Source of the DNA: 2-02-FULL-48-14 sp041645035
GTDB taxonomy: Bacteria; Patescibacteriota; Gracilibacteria; UBA1369; 2-02-FULL-48-14
Direction of reading: 5' to 3'
Assembly (NCBI GenBank): GCA_041645035.1
Contig: JBAZQU010000002.1
Coordinates: 3,461 to 67,460 of the forward strand
DNA length: 64,000 nt
Part shown: positions 16,902 to 26,105 of the stretch, piece after piece
Layout: every line of letters starts with the position of its first letter
How positions within the stretch are numbered: the first letter of the stretch is position 1
The notes under the pieces: model-generated
What the model was told of the DNA's origin: nothing
The model's input: only the letters and a program-made list of their open reading frames with translations
Database searches by the model: none
Made by a program: the position numbers and the translations under genes

Positions 16902-19900
16902 TTAGGCGATCGGAACCCCAGGCATATTCGGGAGAGTATGTTGGCTACTCATGATCTCTTGCATTTGATGAGCGATCATTGTTTTATAGCCATCGTAGTC
17001 TCGACTTGAAGCAGGGTAGAAGTACCAAGCAAATTTGTTGAAGACTCTTACGCGGATATGAAAGCCCTTATTGTCCGCTTCCACTCGGTTCAGCTTTAGC
17101 GGTTCCATAACCTCGTCGCGTTCCAATAGCACCCATTTTTTGAAGTCTTCCACGTCTCTATTGAGGGCAGTGACCGTTGCGTTGGGATCATTAATAATTT
17201 GAGCGAAGCGATCCTTAACACTGCCTTCAAAAACTTGAGGCCAGTATTGATCGAGTTCGAATAGAGCGCCACAATCGGCATTCTTTTTGAACCAAGCGGG
17301 GAATTCAGCTCTTTGCCGGTTTCGATAAACCTCGATAATAGGCAACATATCCGGAGCCGGAGGACGAAGCTCCGGAGAGGCCGTCCAGGCAACATAGTCC
17401 GCAACACCGGATTGCAAGGAGGTGATAGTTCCCTTGAAATTAGTATCGCTTACAGACTGCACGTCTCCATAGAAGTACTCCGAAGAGAAGTCTTGATGAC
17501 CTCCCATGCGGACCTGCAGTTCAAATATAAAGTATTCGGCATACTGCTTTGCCTCTCCAGCTACTGGTGCAGTTTTCAGGTCTCCCACTTTTTTATACCA
17601 AAGATCCATAACCTGGGCCATGTTCTCCGGATTGGGGATGAAGGCATAGCTCTCCCATTTCATATTCTTGCTGATGTAGCTGCCGACCAATTCGGAAGCA
17701 GCCATCCAGTCGGCGTGGCCACCCTCTGCAGGTGCCAAAAGCAATCCCTTCACCGCATCTTTATTATTGAGACCGTGGTAACCGAGTGCTTCTGTTTGAG
17801 CCGCAGCTCGTTCTGTAGCAATTTCCTTTTCCACATCTTTACGTGTTGGAGTGGTAAGTCCATTAACGGCAAGAGCAAGCGCTCGAACATGTTCTGCAAC
17901 CTTTCGGTCATACCATTCTGTACGTACCGCATCGTTGGTAAAGGCGTTTTTAAGGCCTTGGTAAGCGGATTGGAAGCGGCTTGGCATGTTCGCAGATATT
18001 TCGGACTTCATAGGTTCCAAAGCAGCGCGAATCATACCGGTTCCACCTTCCGGACCCACGCTGTTCACCATTTCCATAGCCTGACCCGGTTTGAGGGTAC
18101 TGTCGGGTTTCTCGAGAGGCGTCACCCTAACCATAAGCACGCCGGAACCTTCCAGAGAAGTCACTTGCTTATTCATGAAGGCATCCTCGATAGCCTGGAA
18201 TTCATCATTAGGTTTATTTGTTTTAAATACCTCATCTACATAGAGCTTAGAAAATCCGGCTTCAGGGTCGTAAATGAGGTTTGTCATTTTTCGAATAACC
18301 TGATTTTCCCATTCAGAATTGAGAGAATTGGTGAGGCTGTCACCTTTCACCCAGTCATAGCCATCTTTAGTGAGTCCGACGAACTTATCAACTAAGCCGC
18401 CGATGAGACCGGGATTGTAGCCTGTGTAGTTGGTCGTTGCTCTAAGCAAAGCCGCCTGCACCCGTGGTTCTCCCAAAAACTGCTTACATTTTCCGTTGGC
18501 CGCAGTGGTCCAAGCGGTTTCCAACTGAGCGTCTGAGCCCAATTTGTAAGAGGTGATTTTGTCATCCTCATAAGTCACCGCTCCTTTAGCGGTACCATAA
18601 GTAATATCTACCGTGGTGCCAGCACCAATGTTATCGAATCCAGTGACCGTAAAGGGAACCAGCAAAGTTTTATTGATATTCGCTTCCACGCGAGTGTGAA
18701 GCAAGGGCTTCTCAAAGTCCTCTCTTGCTTCATCTGTGGAGGTATAAGGTGTGTTGCGATCTCCGGGGAGGGGGTCTACCACTCCATTCTGATCAGCATC
18801 CAGGCCTAGGCGAGGTTCTTTCTTTTCAGCATCAAAATAGAAAACCATCTCAACCTTCTTCTCATTCATAAAGTTAGGAAGTCCGGCGAGAAGCACACGA
18901 TTTTCTTTTGGATCCAGCTCCCAGTATCCCTCGGAAGAATTGGCATTGTATTTGAAGCGGTTGGCTCCATAACGAGTATATTCACTCTCAAAAAAGGCTT
19001 TAGCTCGCTTCGCTGCATCCGCGGAAAGACGTCCAAGAGTCGCCTCAAGACCGTCTCCTCTCAAAGCGGCATCTATAAACGCTAAATCTTCCGTGGGGTT
19101 GAGTAGGTCGGTAAAGACATGACCCCCTGTGTCCGTGTGATTGTAGCGAACAGGATATCCATTAATAAGGTAAACGTCCGGCGCCGAAGTGGGCAAAAGC
19201 ACGTGACCGAAGGCCCGCACCTGTTTTTCAAGTCTTGCCAAGTTAGGATCCGTGATTTGTCTTTCAGAAATGCGTGGTCCCTTCTCGGCTGCGCCTTGAC
19301 CGGCGCCCATTCTAACCAATTCCATGGCTGCGACACAGCTTCCCATTTGGTGCCCTCCATAGTTTTTTGCAAGCCAGTCAGCTCCAAAGTTAGCTTTTGA
19401 TTTTTCATCCGTAGCGGCAGGACATTCTCCTTTTGCGAAGCCTTGTTCGTAACATTGTAAAAAGTACCAGTTGCATGCGGTAAAAAGGGTAGTTTCATTT
19501 ATAAATCGACTTTCTTTAGCGCTGATTCCATCTCCATTCAATTGCGTGCTATCCACTTTAGTGGCACCTCTTCCTACAGCTTCTCGAAACATTCTAACCA
19601 CCTTTTCGGCAGGGGCATTCATTATACTTATAAAGTTATCCGCCGCGTCGGTATCTTCTCCCGACATCCCCGCAAACAATCTGCGAGCACTATCCATCGC
19701 TTCGGTACTAAGGGCCTCATCAGCTCTAACTCCAGAGACGCTCTCCATAGCATCTCCAAGACCAATACTTTTTAAACTGAGTGCGCCGGTGGCGACACTT
19801 ACTCCGGCTACTAAACCAAGAGCTCCCAATATTCCTTTAATCCATGTCTTAGTAGTGTCTTCAGGTCCATGTCCTTTTAATGAGCCATAAAGTAAATAGG

Positions 19901-20573
19901 CACCCAAGAGTCCAATGGCGGCTGCACCTAGTTTAGCCGGGTTATGAGCCACCTCTTTAATAGCATCCATAGTGCGGCCAACGACCACCCCTCTTTCCTT
20001 ATCTTCCGCGGCTTTTTTAAGATTAGCTTCAATGTCGTAGGCAGCTTGGATTTGATCGGCAAAAGCACTGAGTTCGGCCGGAGTGGCCTCCGGACGCCCT
20101 ACAAGATTTGCGGCCTGCCTCATTTGTGGGCCTCCTTTGAGTTCGGAGGGGAGAAGGTTGGCGGTAAGAAGACGTTGTGCGGCCAAAGCCAGAGTATCCG
20201 ATTTGAGTGCAGCAATCTGTTCCCCTGTTCCTGTGCCATCAACAGCTTCCGCTGCTTCGCTCGTACCACTTGCCTGTTCCACCAAACTTTGGCGACGCGC
20301 TCGGCGCATCCGTCCACCGCCTACGATAGCACCTGAGGGGATGAAGAGTTTATCAAGTTGAGCCCGGAGCTCAGCTATACGCAGCTCATTTTGGTCAATA
20401 GCCCGCTGTGTAGCATCTGGGATCGTTTCAGTTTCATCAAACTGAGCACGGAGCGCGTCATTCTGTTTTTCAAGAGTCTCTAATTGATCCTCAAGCTTGA
20501 CGTAAGCCTCTGTCGTAGCTTCACGTCTCTCTTTACGCACTTCTGAACGAGGTTTTTCTGGTTCCGTTGCCAT
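16902..20573 (-). CDS. Unrecognised giant protein, 1223 aa, two central membrane helices
   Basis: I recognise no family. Residues 20-75 form a charged coiled coil (LEDQLETLEKQNDALRAQF). Two hydrophobic segments lie at about 213-230 (AKLGAAAIGLLGAYLLYG) and 246-266 (KGILGALGLVAGVSVATGAL). No signal peptide is present. The remaining 950 residues look globular and include a Ca-loop-like stretch (LGLDADQNGVVD) and several Trp/Tyr-rich parts. Several Cys in the region FTACNWYFLQCYEQGFAKGEC could form disulfides if that part is external, which would fit the VKOR/thioredoxin pair just downstream. The convergent neighbour ends 1 bp away. Confidence 0.85.
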   Translation of the reverse strand: MATEPEKPRSEVRKERREATTEAYVKLEDQLETLEKQNDALRAQFDETETIPDATQRAIDQNELRIAELRAQLDKLFIPSGAIVGGGRMRRARRQSLVEQASGTSEAAEAVDGTGTGEQIAALKSDTLALAAQRLLTANLLPSELKGGPQMRQAANLVGRPEATPAELSAFADQIQAAYDIEANLKKAAEDKERGVVVGRTMDAIKEVAHNPAKLGAAAIGLLGAYLLYGSLKGHGPEDTTKTWIKGILGALGLVAGVSVATGALSLKSIGLGDAMESVSGVRADEALSTEAMDSARRLFAGMSGEDTDAADNFISIMNAPAEKVVRMFREAVGRGATKVDSTQLNGDGISAKESRFINETTLFTACNWYFLQCYEQGFAKGECPAATDEKSKANFGADWLAKNYGGHQMGSCVAAMELVRMGAGQGAAEKGPRISERQITDPNLARLEKQVRAFGHVLLPTSAPDVYLINGYPVRYNHTDTGGHVFTDLLNPTEDLAFIDAALRGDGLEATLGRLSADAAKRAKAFFESEYTRYGANRFKYNANSSEGYWELDPKENRVLLAGLPNFMNEKKVEMVFYFDAEKKEPRLGLDADQNGVVDPLPGDRNTPYTSTDEAREDFEKPLLHTRVEANINKTLLVPFTVTGFDNIGAGTTVDITYGTAKGAVTYEDDKITSYKLGSDAQLETAWTTAANGKCKQFLGEPRVQAALLRATTNYTGYNPGLIGGLVDKFVGLTKDGYDWVKGDSLTNSLNSEWENQVIRKMTNLIYDPEAGFSKLYVDEVFKTNKPNDEFQAIEDAFMNKQVTSLEGSGVLMVRVTPLEKPDSTLKPGQAMEMVNSVGPEGGTGMIRAALEPMKSEISANMPSRFQSAYQGLKNAFTNDAVRTEWYDRKVAEHVRALALAVNGLTTPTRKDVEKEIATERAAAQTEALGYHGLNNKDAVKGLLLAPAEGGHADWMAASELVGSYISKNMKWESYAFIPNPENMAQVMDLWYKKVGDLKTAPVAGEAKQYAEYFIFELQVRMGGHQDFSSEYFYGDVQSVSDTNFKGTITSLQSGVADYVAWTASPELRPPAPDMLPIIEVYRNRQRAEFPAWFKKNADCGALFELDQYWPQVFEGSVKDRFAQIINDPNATVTALNRDVEDFKKWVLLERDEVMEPLKLNRVEADNKGFHIRVRVFNKFAWYFYPASSRDYDGYKTMIAHQMQEIMSSQHTLPNMPGVPIA

Positions 20574-20672
20574 ACGGGTTTTTATAAAATCTTATAATTA
20601 TACCAAAAAAACAAATAAATTGCAATACACCTGGTCTGCAGGTATGCTGCCCGTGAAATTTAACTCATTGCC

Positions 20673-21953
20673 ATGCAAGTTTCCGTTCAAACGCACGAAA
20701 AATCTCAAGTCAAACTGACAGTCGAACTCACGCCCGAAGAAATGACGGGCTACCGTGGCAAGGCCGCCACCGAGCTTCAAGACAAAGTAAAAGTTCCCGG
20801 TTTCCGTGCCGGCAAAATTCCTGAAGATGTGCTTGTGAAACACGTCGGTGAGGAGGCCTTCTTGGCCCAGGCTTTGGACTTGGCGCTTGCCGATACGTAC
20901 GAAGCCGCCATTCATCAAGAAAATATCCATCCGGTTGCTTATCCAAAAATTCAAGTTCTCGCACACGACCCGCTTAAGTACGAGGCCATTATTCCCGTGT
21001 TGCCCGAAATAAAATTCAAAAAAGAAGCTGAAAAAGTTACCGTGACTCGCAAAAAACCGGAAGTGAAGGAGGAGGAAATTCACGAGGTCCTGCAGAATTT
21101 TGTAAAACGAACAGTGGCATGGAAGGACGTGGAGCGTGAAGCCAAAAAAGGAGACCGCGTGGAAGTGGATTTTGATGGTCACGACTTGGAAGGCGTGCCG
21201 CTGGAAGGCACTTCCAGTAAAAATCATCCCGTGGTATTGGGGGAAGGGTCCCTTATTCCCGGCTTTGAAGACGAACTTGTGGGCATGAAAAAAGGTGAAG
21301 AAAAGGACTTCGAAATCGTGTTCCCCAAAGACTATCACTCCAAAAAATTTCAAAGCAAAAAGGTAAAATTCCACGTAAAGATCGGAAAAGTTGAAGAGGG
21401 GAAGGAGGATGAACTGGACGATATTTTTGCTCAGAAAGTTTCCGGCGATGCGGGTAAAACCCTGCCCACGCTAAAGGAAGAAATCCGTAAAGAATTGCAT
21501 GCTCAGAAGGAATATCAGGAGGACATTCGCCTGGAAAATGAATTCTTGAAGGAACTTTTATCGGTGGTGGAAGCGGAGGTGCCCGATGCCTTAATTGAAA
21601 AAGAAATAGACTTTTTGATTGAGCGACTTAAGGAGGATTTGAAACAGCGAAAACAGAGCTGGGAAGACTATGAAAAAGAGCTGCAAGAGGCGGGGAAGGA
21701 TCTCCGTAAGGAATTGCATAAACCAGCCGTGGAACAAGTCATGATTCGCCTGGGGCTCGAACGACTGTTCGAGTTGGAAAACCCGGAAGTAACAGAGCCG
21801 GAGATTGAAGAGGAGATCGAACGTTTATTGGGCCGTTACCCTGAAGAATTCCGTGCAATGTTGAAGGATCGCTACGCCGAAGGTACTAATGAGCGTGAAA
21901 TGATCCGCAGTGGAGTACGTCTCCGCAAAGTTGTCAAAAAGCACACAAAGTAA
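20673..21953 (+). CDS. tig: Trigger factor
   Basis: Ribosome-associated chaperone and peptidyl-prolyl isomerase. The 426-residue protein has the ribosome-binding signature VPGFRAGKIPEDVL at residues 40-55, an FKBP-like middle domain (GDRVEVDFDGHD...IPGFEDELVGMKKGEEKDF) and the helical C-terminal chaperone domain. Full length. A hairpin with T-run follows. Confidence 0.96.
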   Translation: MQVSVQTHEKSQVKLTVELTPEEMTGYRGKAATELQDKVKVPGFRAGKIPEDVLVKHVGEEAFLAQALDLALADTYEAAIHQENIHPVAYPKIQVLAHDPLKYEAIIPVLPEIKFKKEAEKVTVTRKKPEVKEEEIHEVLQNFVKRTVAWKDVEREAKKGDRVEVDFDGHDLEGVPLEGTSSKNHPVVLGEGSLIPGFEDELVGMKKGEEKDFEIVFPKDYHSKKFQSKKVKFHVKIGKVEEGKEDELDDIFAQKVSGDAGKTLPTLKEEIRKELHAQKEYQEDIRLENEFLKELLSVVEAEVPDALIEKEIDFLIERLKEDLKQRKQSWEDYEKELQEAGKDLRKELHKPAVEQVMIRLGLERLFELENPEVTEPEIEEEIERLLGRYPEEFRAMLKDRYAEGTNEREMIRSGVRLRKVVKKHTK

Positions 21954-21969
21954 AACTTTTGGCTCAAGA

Positions 21970-21997
21970 AAGATACTTCTAACGAGTACTTTTTTTG
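21970..21997 (+). terminator. Probable terminator after tig
   Basis: Arms AAG-A-TACT (21970-21977) and AGTACTT (21985-21991) pair with one bulge around a short loop and are followed by a run of T. Located 17 bp after the tig stop. Confidence 0.45.
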
Positions 21998-22152
21998 TTC
22001 ATGCCCGTTTTTTGGGGGAGGGAATAGTATAAATTTTTTATTCATAAAATCGCATGGAGGCAAGCCAGAACTACAGGTTAGCTGCCGTTTTTTCTTGCAA
22101 TTTGAATTAAAAAATTATACAGTTCAGTGGATTCTGCATAAATATTGTGTCC

Positions 22153-22719
22153 ATGTTAAAACATTTATTCACCTCCAAGGCTCGTGTAAAGCTGCTAACC
22201 ATCTTCCTGCTCCGGCCGGATGATGAGTATTTTGTTCGTGAACTTACTCGTGAACTTGATGAACAAATTAATTCCATTCGTCGCGAGCTGGATAATCTAA
22301 AAAAACTCGGTCTACTGCGTAGTCGCGCCAAGAACCGAAAAAAGTTCTTTACGGTGAATAAAAACTTTGTGCTTTACAATGAGCTGCGCAGTATCATCAT
22401 CAAGGCTACCAATTCAAGCGAGAATCTGGTCAAGAACATTGTAAAGATGGGGGACGTGGATTTCCTCCTTATCTCCGGTTTCTTCCTTCAAAAAGAAGCC
22501 CCTGTTGATCTTTTGGTGGTAGGAAACGTGGATAAAGAGAATTTAGGTAAATTTCTCGACACGCTTGAAACAAATGAACCCATCAAGTTCAGCGTACTAA
22601 AATCAGAAGATTTTGTATACCGCATTAAGTGCCGTGATCAGTTCATTTTAGACCTGATTCAGGACCCCGGTAACATAATTGCCATCAACAAACTGGGCGT
22701 TGAACCCCAGCGAGCCTAG
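22153..22719 (+). CDS. Winged-helix transcriptional regulator
   Basis: From ATG 22153 the 188-residue protein begins MLKHLFTSKARVKLLTIFLL and has a winged helix at residues 1-75 (VRELTRELDEQINSIRRELD as recognition region, then KKFFTVNK wing). The C-terminal half, with DVDFLLISGFF and PVDLLVVGNV, resembles an inactive nucleotidyltransferase-type domain seen in archaeal and CPR ArsR-like regulators. Target unknown. A GTG 6 nt upstream is possible. Confidence 0.75.
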   Translation: MLKHLFTSKARVKLLTIFLLRPDDEYFVRELTRELDEQINSIRRELDNLKKLGLLRSRAKNRKKFFTVNKNFVLYNELRSIIIKATNSSENLVKNIVKMGDVDFLLISGFFLQKEAPVDLLVVGNVDKENLGKFLDTLETNEPIKFSVLKSEDFVYRIKCRDQFILDLIQDPGNIIAINKLGVEPQRA

Positions 22720-22721
22720 CC

Positions 22722-22736
22722 CTCGGCGAAGCCGAG
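22722..22736. repeat. Small palindromic element, 6-bp stem with GAA loop
   Basis: CTCGGC-GAA-GCCGAG, 2 bp after the wHTH stop, followed by TCT. Same design and same TCT tail as the palindromes inside rpsA and the lipoprotein gene at 35348. Confidence 0.6.
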
Positions 22737-22840
22737 TCTTCCTGATTCCTTTAAATCCTCTTGCCAAAGAGTAAAGACGTCCCTATATTATCCTGGCTTA
22801 ACCTCACGCACGCAGTGCGTATAAATTCATCTCCTTTCGT

Positions 22841-23302
22841 ATGTCTCGAGCCCTTCTGGACTATGTAACCGCTTCCGCCCTTAAAAAAGTACCTGTCATC
22901 AAGCCGGGCGCTACCGTTAAGGTGTATCAAAAAATCGCTGAAGGAGGGAAGGAGCGTGTTCAAATGTTTCAAGGTTTGGTGATTCGTGTGAGTGCCGGAG
23001 CCGGAGTAGATAAGACTTTCACCGTCCGCAAGGTGGTTGAAGGAGTAGGTGTTGAAAAAATCTTCCCCGTGTACACACCAACCATCGAGAAAATTGTCAT
23101 AATGAAGCAAGGAAAAGTTCGCCGAGCCAAGCTTTATTACATGCGTGATCTTCAAGGTAAATCCACTCGTCTTCGTGAAACTGAACTGGCAAAAGCCATT
23201 ATGGAGGAAGTTAAACCTGTTAAAGAAGAAAAGGTGGAGGAAGTGGAAGAAGTTGTGGCCGAAGCACCTGCTGAGGAAACTCCGGCTACAGAACAGAAAT
23301 AA
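22841..23302 (+). CDS. rplS: 50S ribosomal protein L19
   Basis: The 153-residue protein has the L19 core: VPVIKPGATVKVYQKIAEGG, RVQMFQGLVIRVSAGAG, TFTVRKVVEGVGVEKIFPVYTP and KVRRAKLYYMRDLQGK. A Glu/Ala/Pro-rich tail of about 30 residues follows the core, longer than usual L19, a common style in CPR ribosomal proteins. L19 lies at the 30S-50S interface. Confidence 0.96.
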   Translation: MSRALLDYVTASALKKVPVIKPGATVKVYQKIAEGGKERVQMFQGLVIRVSAGAGVDKTFTVRKVVEGVGVEKIFPVYTPTIEKIVIMKQGKVRRAKLYYMRDLQGKSTRLRETELAKAIMEEVKPVKEEKVEEVEEVVAEAPAEETPATEQK

Positions 23303-23395
23303 CAAGCCGCAGTGAAGGGTCGAGCGATTTTTGGTTTGAGAAAATTCTACGAATGGTATTTGGCCGGCAGATTGGAATGTTTATTGCCCTCGTGA

Positions 23396-23413
23396 GGTGA
23401 GCATATGCTCACC
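23396..23413. repeat. Perfect 18-bp palindrome
   Basis: GGTGAGCATATGCTCACC between rplS and the HNH gene. It is a perfect inverted repeat without loop, and could be an operator or a mobile palindrome. Confidence 0.55.
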
Positions 23414-23524
23414 ACGCAACATTCCCCTGTGAGCGCCACTCAAAGTGGGGCTTTTCTAGATTTTTGTCAGGACTTTTGGTGGCGATTTTTGCTAGAATAT
23501 GGACGTCATTTAACCTGTTATTTT

Positions 23525-24416
23525 ATGGAAAACTCGACCGTGAAAATCTCGGATGAAAAACTGCTCAGGCTTTGCGAAAAGTTCGGTAAACGAGCGCTGT
23601 TGTGGCGGAGAAAGTTCACCGGCCTGCTGCCGGAGGTGAATCGTCGGCGCTTGTATGAACGCCGTGGATGCGGAAGTATTTTTGAATTCGCTGCGAAGCT
23701 GGCAGGACTTTCAGAAGAACAAGTACGCCTGGTGCTCCGTCTGGAGAGAAAGTTTGAGGACAAACCGTCCCTCTATGAGATTTTAGTGGAAGGGAAGGTC
23801 AGCCTTTCTAAGCTTGCGCGGGTTGCCTCCTTGGCGAATGTTCAAAATGAAATGGAATTGGCTGAAAAAGTTAAACTTTTACCGCAAAAAGCATTGGAAA
23901 CTTTGGTGCGAGATGAACGCATATTGGAATGCGATTCCAGAGGACGAAATGGCCACGCACTTCAGTGCGTACCAAATGGCTTCTCACAGCCATTATTCGA
24001 GGTAAAATCCGTGCGTGCGCACGTTTTCAATTTTGAAGTTTCCGAAGAAGTGACGGAAGAACTCAATCGCCTCCACGAGCAAGGACAAGATGTGAACAGG
24101 CTTCTTCTGGACCTTCTGAAACAGCGAAACGAAAATATCCGGCAGAAAAAAAGAAAAACTGGTCGAAAAGGCACGGCCCACCGATTCCAGGTATATTTCC
24201 GCCCAAGTGAAGGCCATCTTGAGGGAAGAATTCGGCCAAAAGTGCTCCATCTCCACCTGCAAAAAGTCTGCAAAAGAAATTCATCATTCACAAAGGTTCT
24301 CACTTGCACATACCCACGACCCCCGTTACTTGGCGCCCCTGTGTAAAGAACATCACCAACTGGCACATCTCGTGGACCAGAGCTATAGGGACATGAAAAA
24401 GGCGGTCGTGGGGTGA
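23525..24416 (+). pseudogene. HNH endonuclease gene interrupted by a frameshift
   Basis: The first frame begins MENSTVKISDEKLLRLCEKF at ATG 23525 and continues as a helical DUF222-like region to about residue 205. At the A7 tract 24146-24152 it leaves its ancestral frame. The +1 frame continues as EKLVEKARPTDSRYISAQVK and contains a complete HNH domain (CSISTC...EIHHSQRF...LAPLCKEHHQLAH), ending at the TGA 24414-24416. Without a shift the first frame ends at 24346 in unrelated sequence. Either the gene is broken, or slippage at A7 restores it, or the assembly has one base too many. A 27-bp palindromic insertion lies inside the gene. Confidence 0.8.
23954..23980. repeat. In-frame palindromic insertion in the HNH gene
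   Basis: ACGCAC-TTCA-GTGCGT (23955-23970) is flanked by the 7-bp direct repeat AAATGGC (23947-23953 and 23974-23980). The decayed second copy of this gene near 45.7 kb lacks the palindrome, so these 27 bp (9 codons) look inserted. Confidence 0.6.
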
Positions 24417-24504
24417 GGTGTCTGCGCGGAGGTAGAAGGGCGGCCGGCTTTTATTCAAACCAAAAATTGCTTGATCCTCTTTTTTGAAACGCTAAAGTAG
24501 GGAA

Positions 24505-25092
24505 GTGACGATTCCACCCCTTGAAGACATCATCGCCGGTATGGATGAAGCAGGCCGCGGTTCCTGGGCGGGCCCGGTGGTGGCCGCTGCCGTTATTTTG
24601 CCAAAAGGACTACGTTTGGGTGGACTCAACGATTCTAAACTCGTCCCGCCCGCCAAACGGGAGAAACTTTTTGAAAAAATTGTTCGTTATTGTGACTATG
24701 GTGTTGGACTCGCCAGTCATGAAGAGGTCGATCGATGTGGTCTTCTGCAGGCCACTTATTATGCTTTCAAGCGAGCGTTGGAAAACCTGCCCACTAAACC
24801 GGATCACATCCTGATTGATGGCCGCGACAAATTTGCTTTTGTCATTCCGCATACTTCCATCATTCGCGGTGACCAAAAAGTACGCTGCATTTCCGCGGCC
24901 TCCATCATTGCCAAAGTGACTCGAGACCGACTCATGGTAGAATATGGTAAGCGATACCCTCAGTACGGATTTCAAATGCACAAAGGTTACGGTACGGAGG
25001 CGCACCAGTTAGCCCTTCGGGAACACGGACCTTGTGAACTGCACCGCAAATCCTACGAACCTTTAAAAAAACTCCAATGGCAAGCGAAATGA
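24505..25092 (+). CDS. rnhB: Ribonuclease HII
   Basis: Removes RNA from RNA-DNA hybrids and single ribonucleotides from DNA. The 195-residue protein has GMDEAGRGSWAGPVVAAAV with the first catalytic DE, ILIDGRDKF with the next Asp, and DQKVRCISAASIIAKVTRDR with the last Asp. GTG start at 24505. The stop overlaps the csaB start (ATGA). Confidence 0.95.
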   Translation: MTIPPLEDIIAGMDEAGRGSWAGPVVAAAVILPKGLRLGGLNDSKLVPPAKREKLFEKIVRYCDYGVGLASHEEVDRCGLLQATYYAFKRALENLPTKPDHILIDGRDKFAFVIPHTSIIRGDQKVRCISAASIIAKVTRDRLMVEYGKRYPQYGFQMHKGYGTEAHQLALREHGPCELHRKSYEPLKKLQWQAK

Positions 25093-26105
25093 TTCCAAGA
25101 AGCATTCTTATAGTCGGAAATTACGGCGCCGGTAATTTGGGGGACGATGCTATTTTGGGTGGAATCGTGGCGGAGCTTCGCAGCGTCGGCTACGAGGGCG
25201 AAATTCAAATCACTCATGGGGGAGTGATTGGCAGCACGGAGATCTATAAAGGTCTCAAAAGAGCACCTTTTATACCTGTTGGCCTGCGCAGTCGTTTCAA
25301 AAAAAATCGTAAAGCGGCACTGGAAACCATTGCGCGGGCAGATTTGGTTATTTTGGGTGGCGGTGGCCTATTTACAGATGAGGAAACGTGGAGAGCGCCC
25401 TTAATTTGGGCCACACAAGCGAAAGCCTGTCGTAAATTGAAGAAGCCCTATCTTTGCTTTGGACAAAGTGTGGGACCCCTCCGCCATTTGTGGAGTCGCC
25501 ATTGGGCCAAAAAGACTTTTAAAGGTGCGGCCGCAGTTCACGTGCGGGATCAAATTTCCGCCGATCTGCTGAAAGAGTGGGGGCTGGAAGCAACGGTGGG
25601 CACGGACCCCGCTTTTTCCTGGCTGCTCGAGCAGAAGCGAACCATTCCTCGCAAGCCGATCCTTCTCGTTTCCCTTCGAGAATGGCCGGATTTTGGTGCG
25701 GAAAAATGGAGACCCCTCGTCAAAGAAATCCAGGTTTTTGCCAAAAAGAAAAAACTAAAACCCATTTTGATGAGTATGCAACAAGGGGAAAATCTGAAAG
25801 CAGCCGGACTTGAAATCTATGAGCCCAGCTCCGCCTTAGCCGCCTTTGAAGCTATGGAAAAAGCGCAAATGGCCGTCACCATGCGCTTACACGCCGGAAT
25901 CTTTGCCATCGCGGCAGGCACGCCTGTGGCCGTCTTATCTTATTCGCAAAAAGTGAAAGCCTTGCTGGATGGAACCTGCACAGTACTTTCCAATCCCACC
26001 CCGGAAACTTTACGAGAAGCCTTAAAAACCCTTTCAAAAAAACCAATGAACCTCGAGAAACAGCTCATAAAAAATCAGCAATTTTTAAAAAAAGCTTTGA
26101 ACTAA
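25089..26105 (+). CDS. csaB: Polysaccharide pyruvyl transferase, CsaB type
   Basis: CsaB adds ketal pyruvate to cell-wall polysaccharide, creating the ligand for SLH domains. From ATG 25089 (exact ATGA overlap with rnhB) the 338-residue protein starts MIPRSILIVGNYGAGNLGDD, then VILGGGGLFTDEETW, CFGQSVGPLRHLWSR, VHVRDQISADLL, TDPAF and VTMRLHAGIFAIAAGTPVAVLSY. These are the CsaB motifs. An SLH-domain protein occurs in this window at 42874. Convergent with rmlA, overlapping by 4 nt. Confidence 0.9.
   Translation: MIPRSILIVGNYGAGNLGDDAILGGIVAELRSVGYEGEIQITHGGVIGSTEIYKGLKRAPFIPVGLRSRFKKNRKAALETIARADLVILGGGGLFTDEETWRAPLIWATQAKACRKLKKPYLCFGQSVGPLRHLWSRHWAKKTFKGAAAVHVRDQISADLLKEWGLEATVGTDPAFSWLLEQKRTIPRKPILLVSLREWPDFGAEKWRPLVKEIQVFAKKKKLKPILMSMQQGENLKAAGLEIYEPSSALAAFEAMEKAQMAVTMRLHAGIFAIAAGTPVAVLSYSQKVKALLDGTCTVLSNPTPETLREALKTLSKKPMNLEKQLIKNQQFLKKALN

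Noticed and set aside
17313..18395. 360-codon plus-strand frame
   Set aside because: It lies wholly opposite the 1223-residue gene, its translation is rich in Arg, His and Ser without any motif, and it looks like an antisense shadow.
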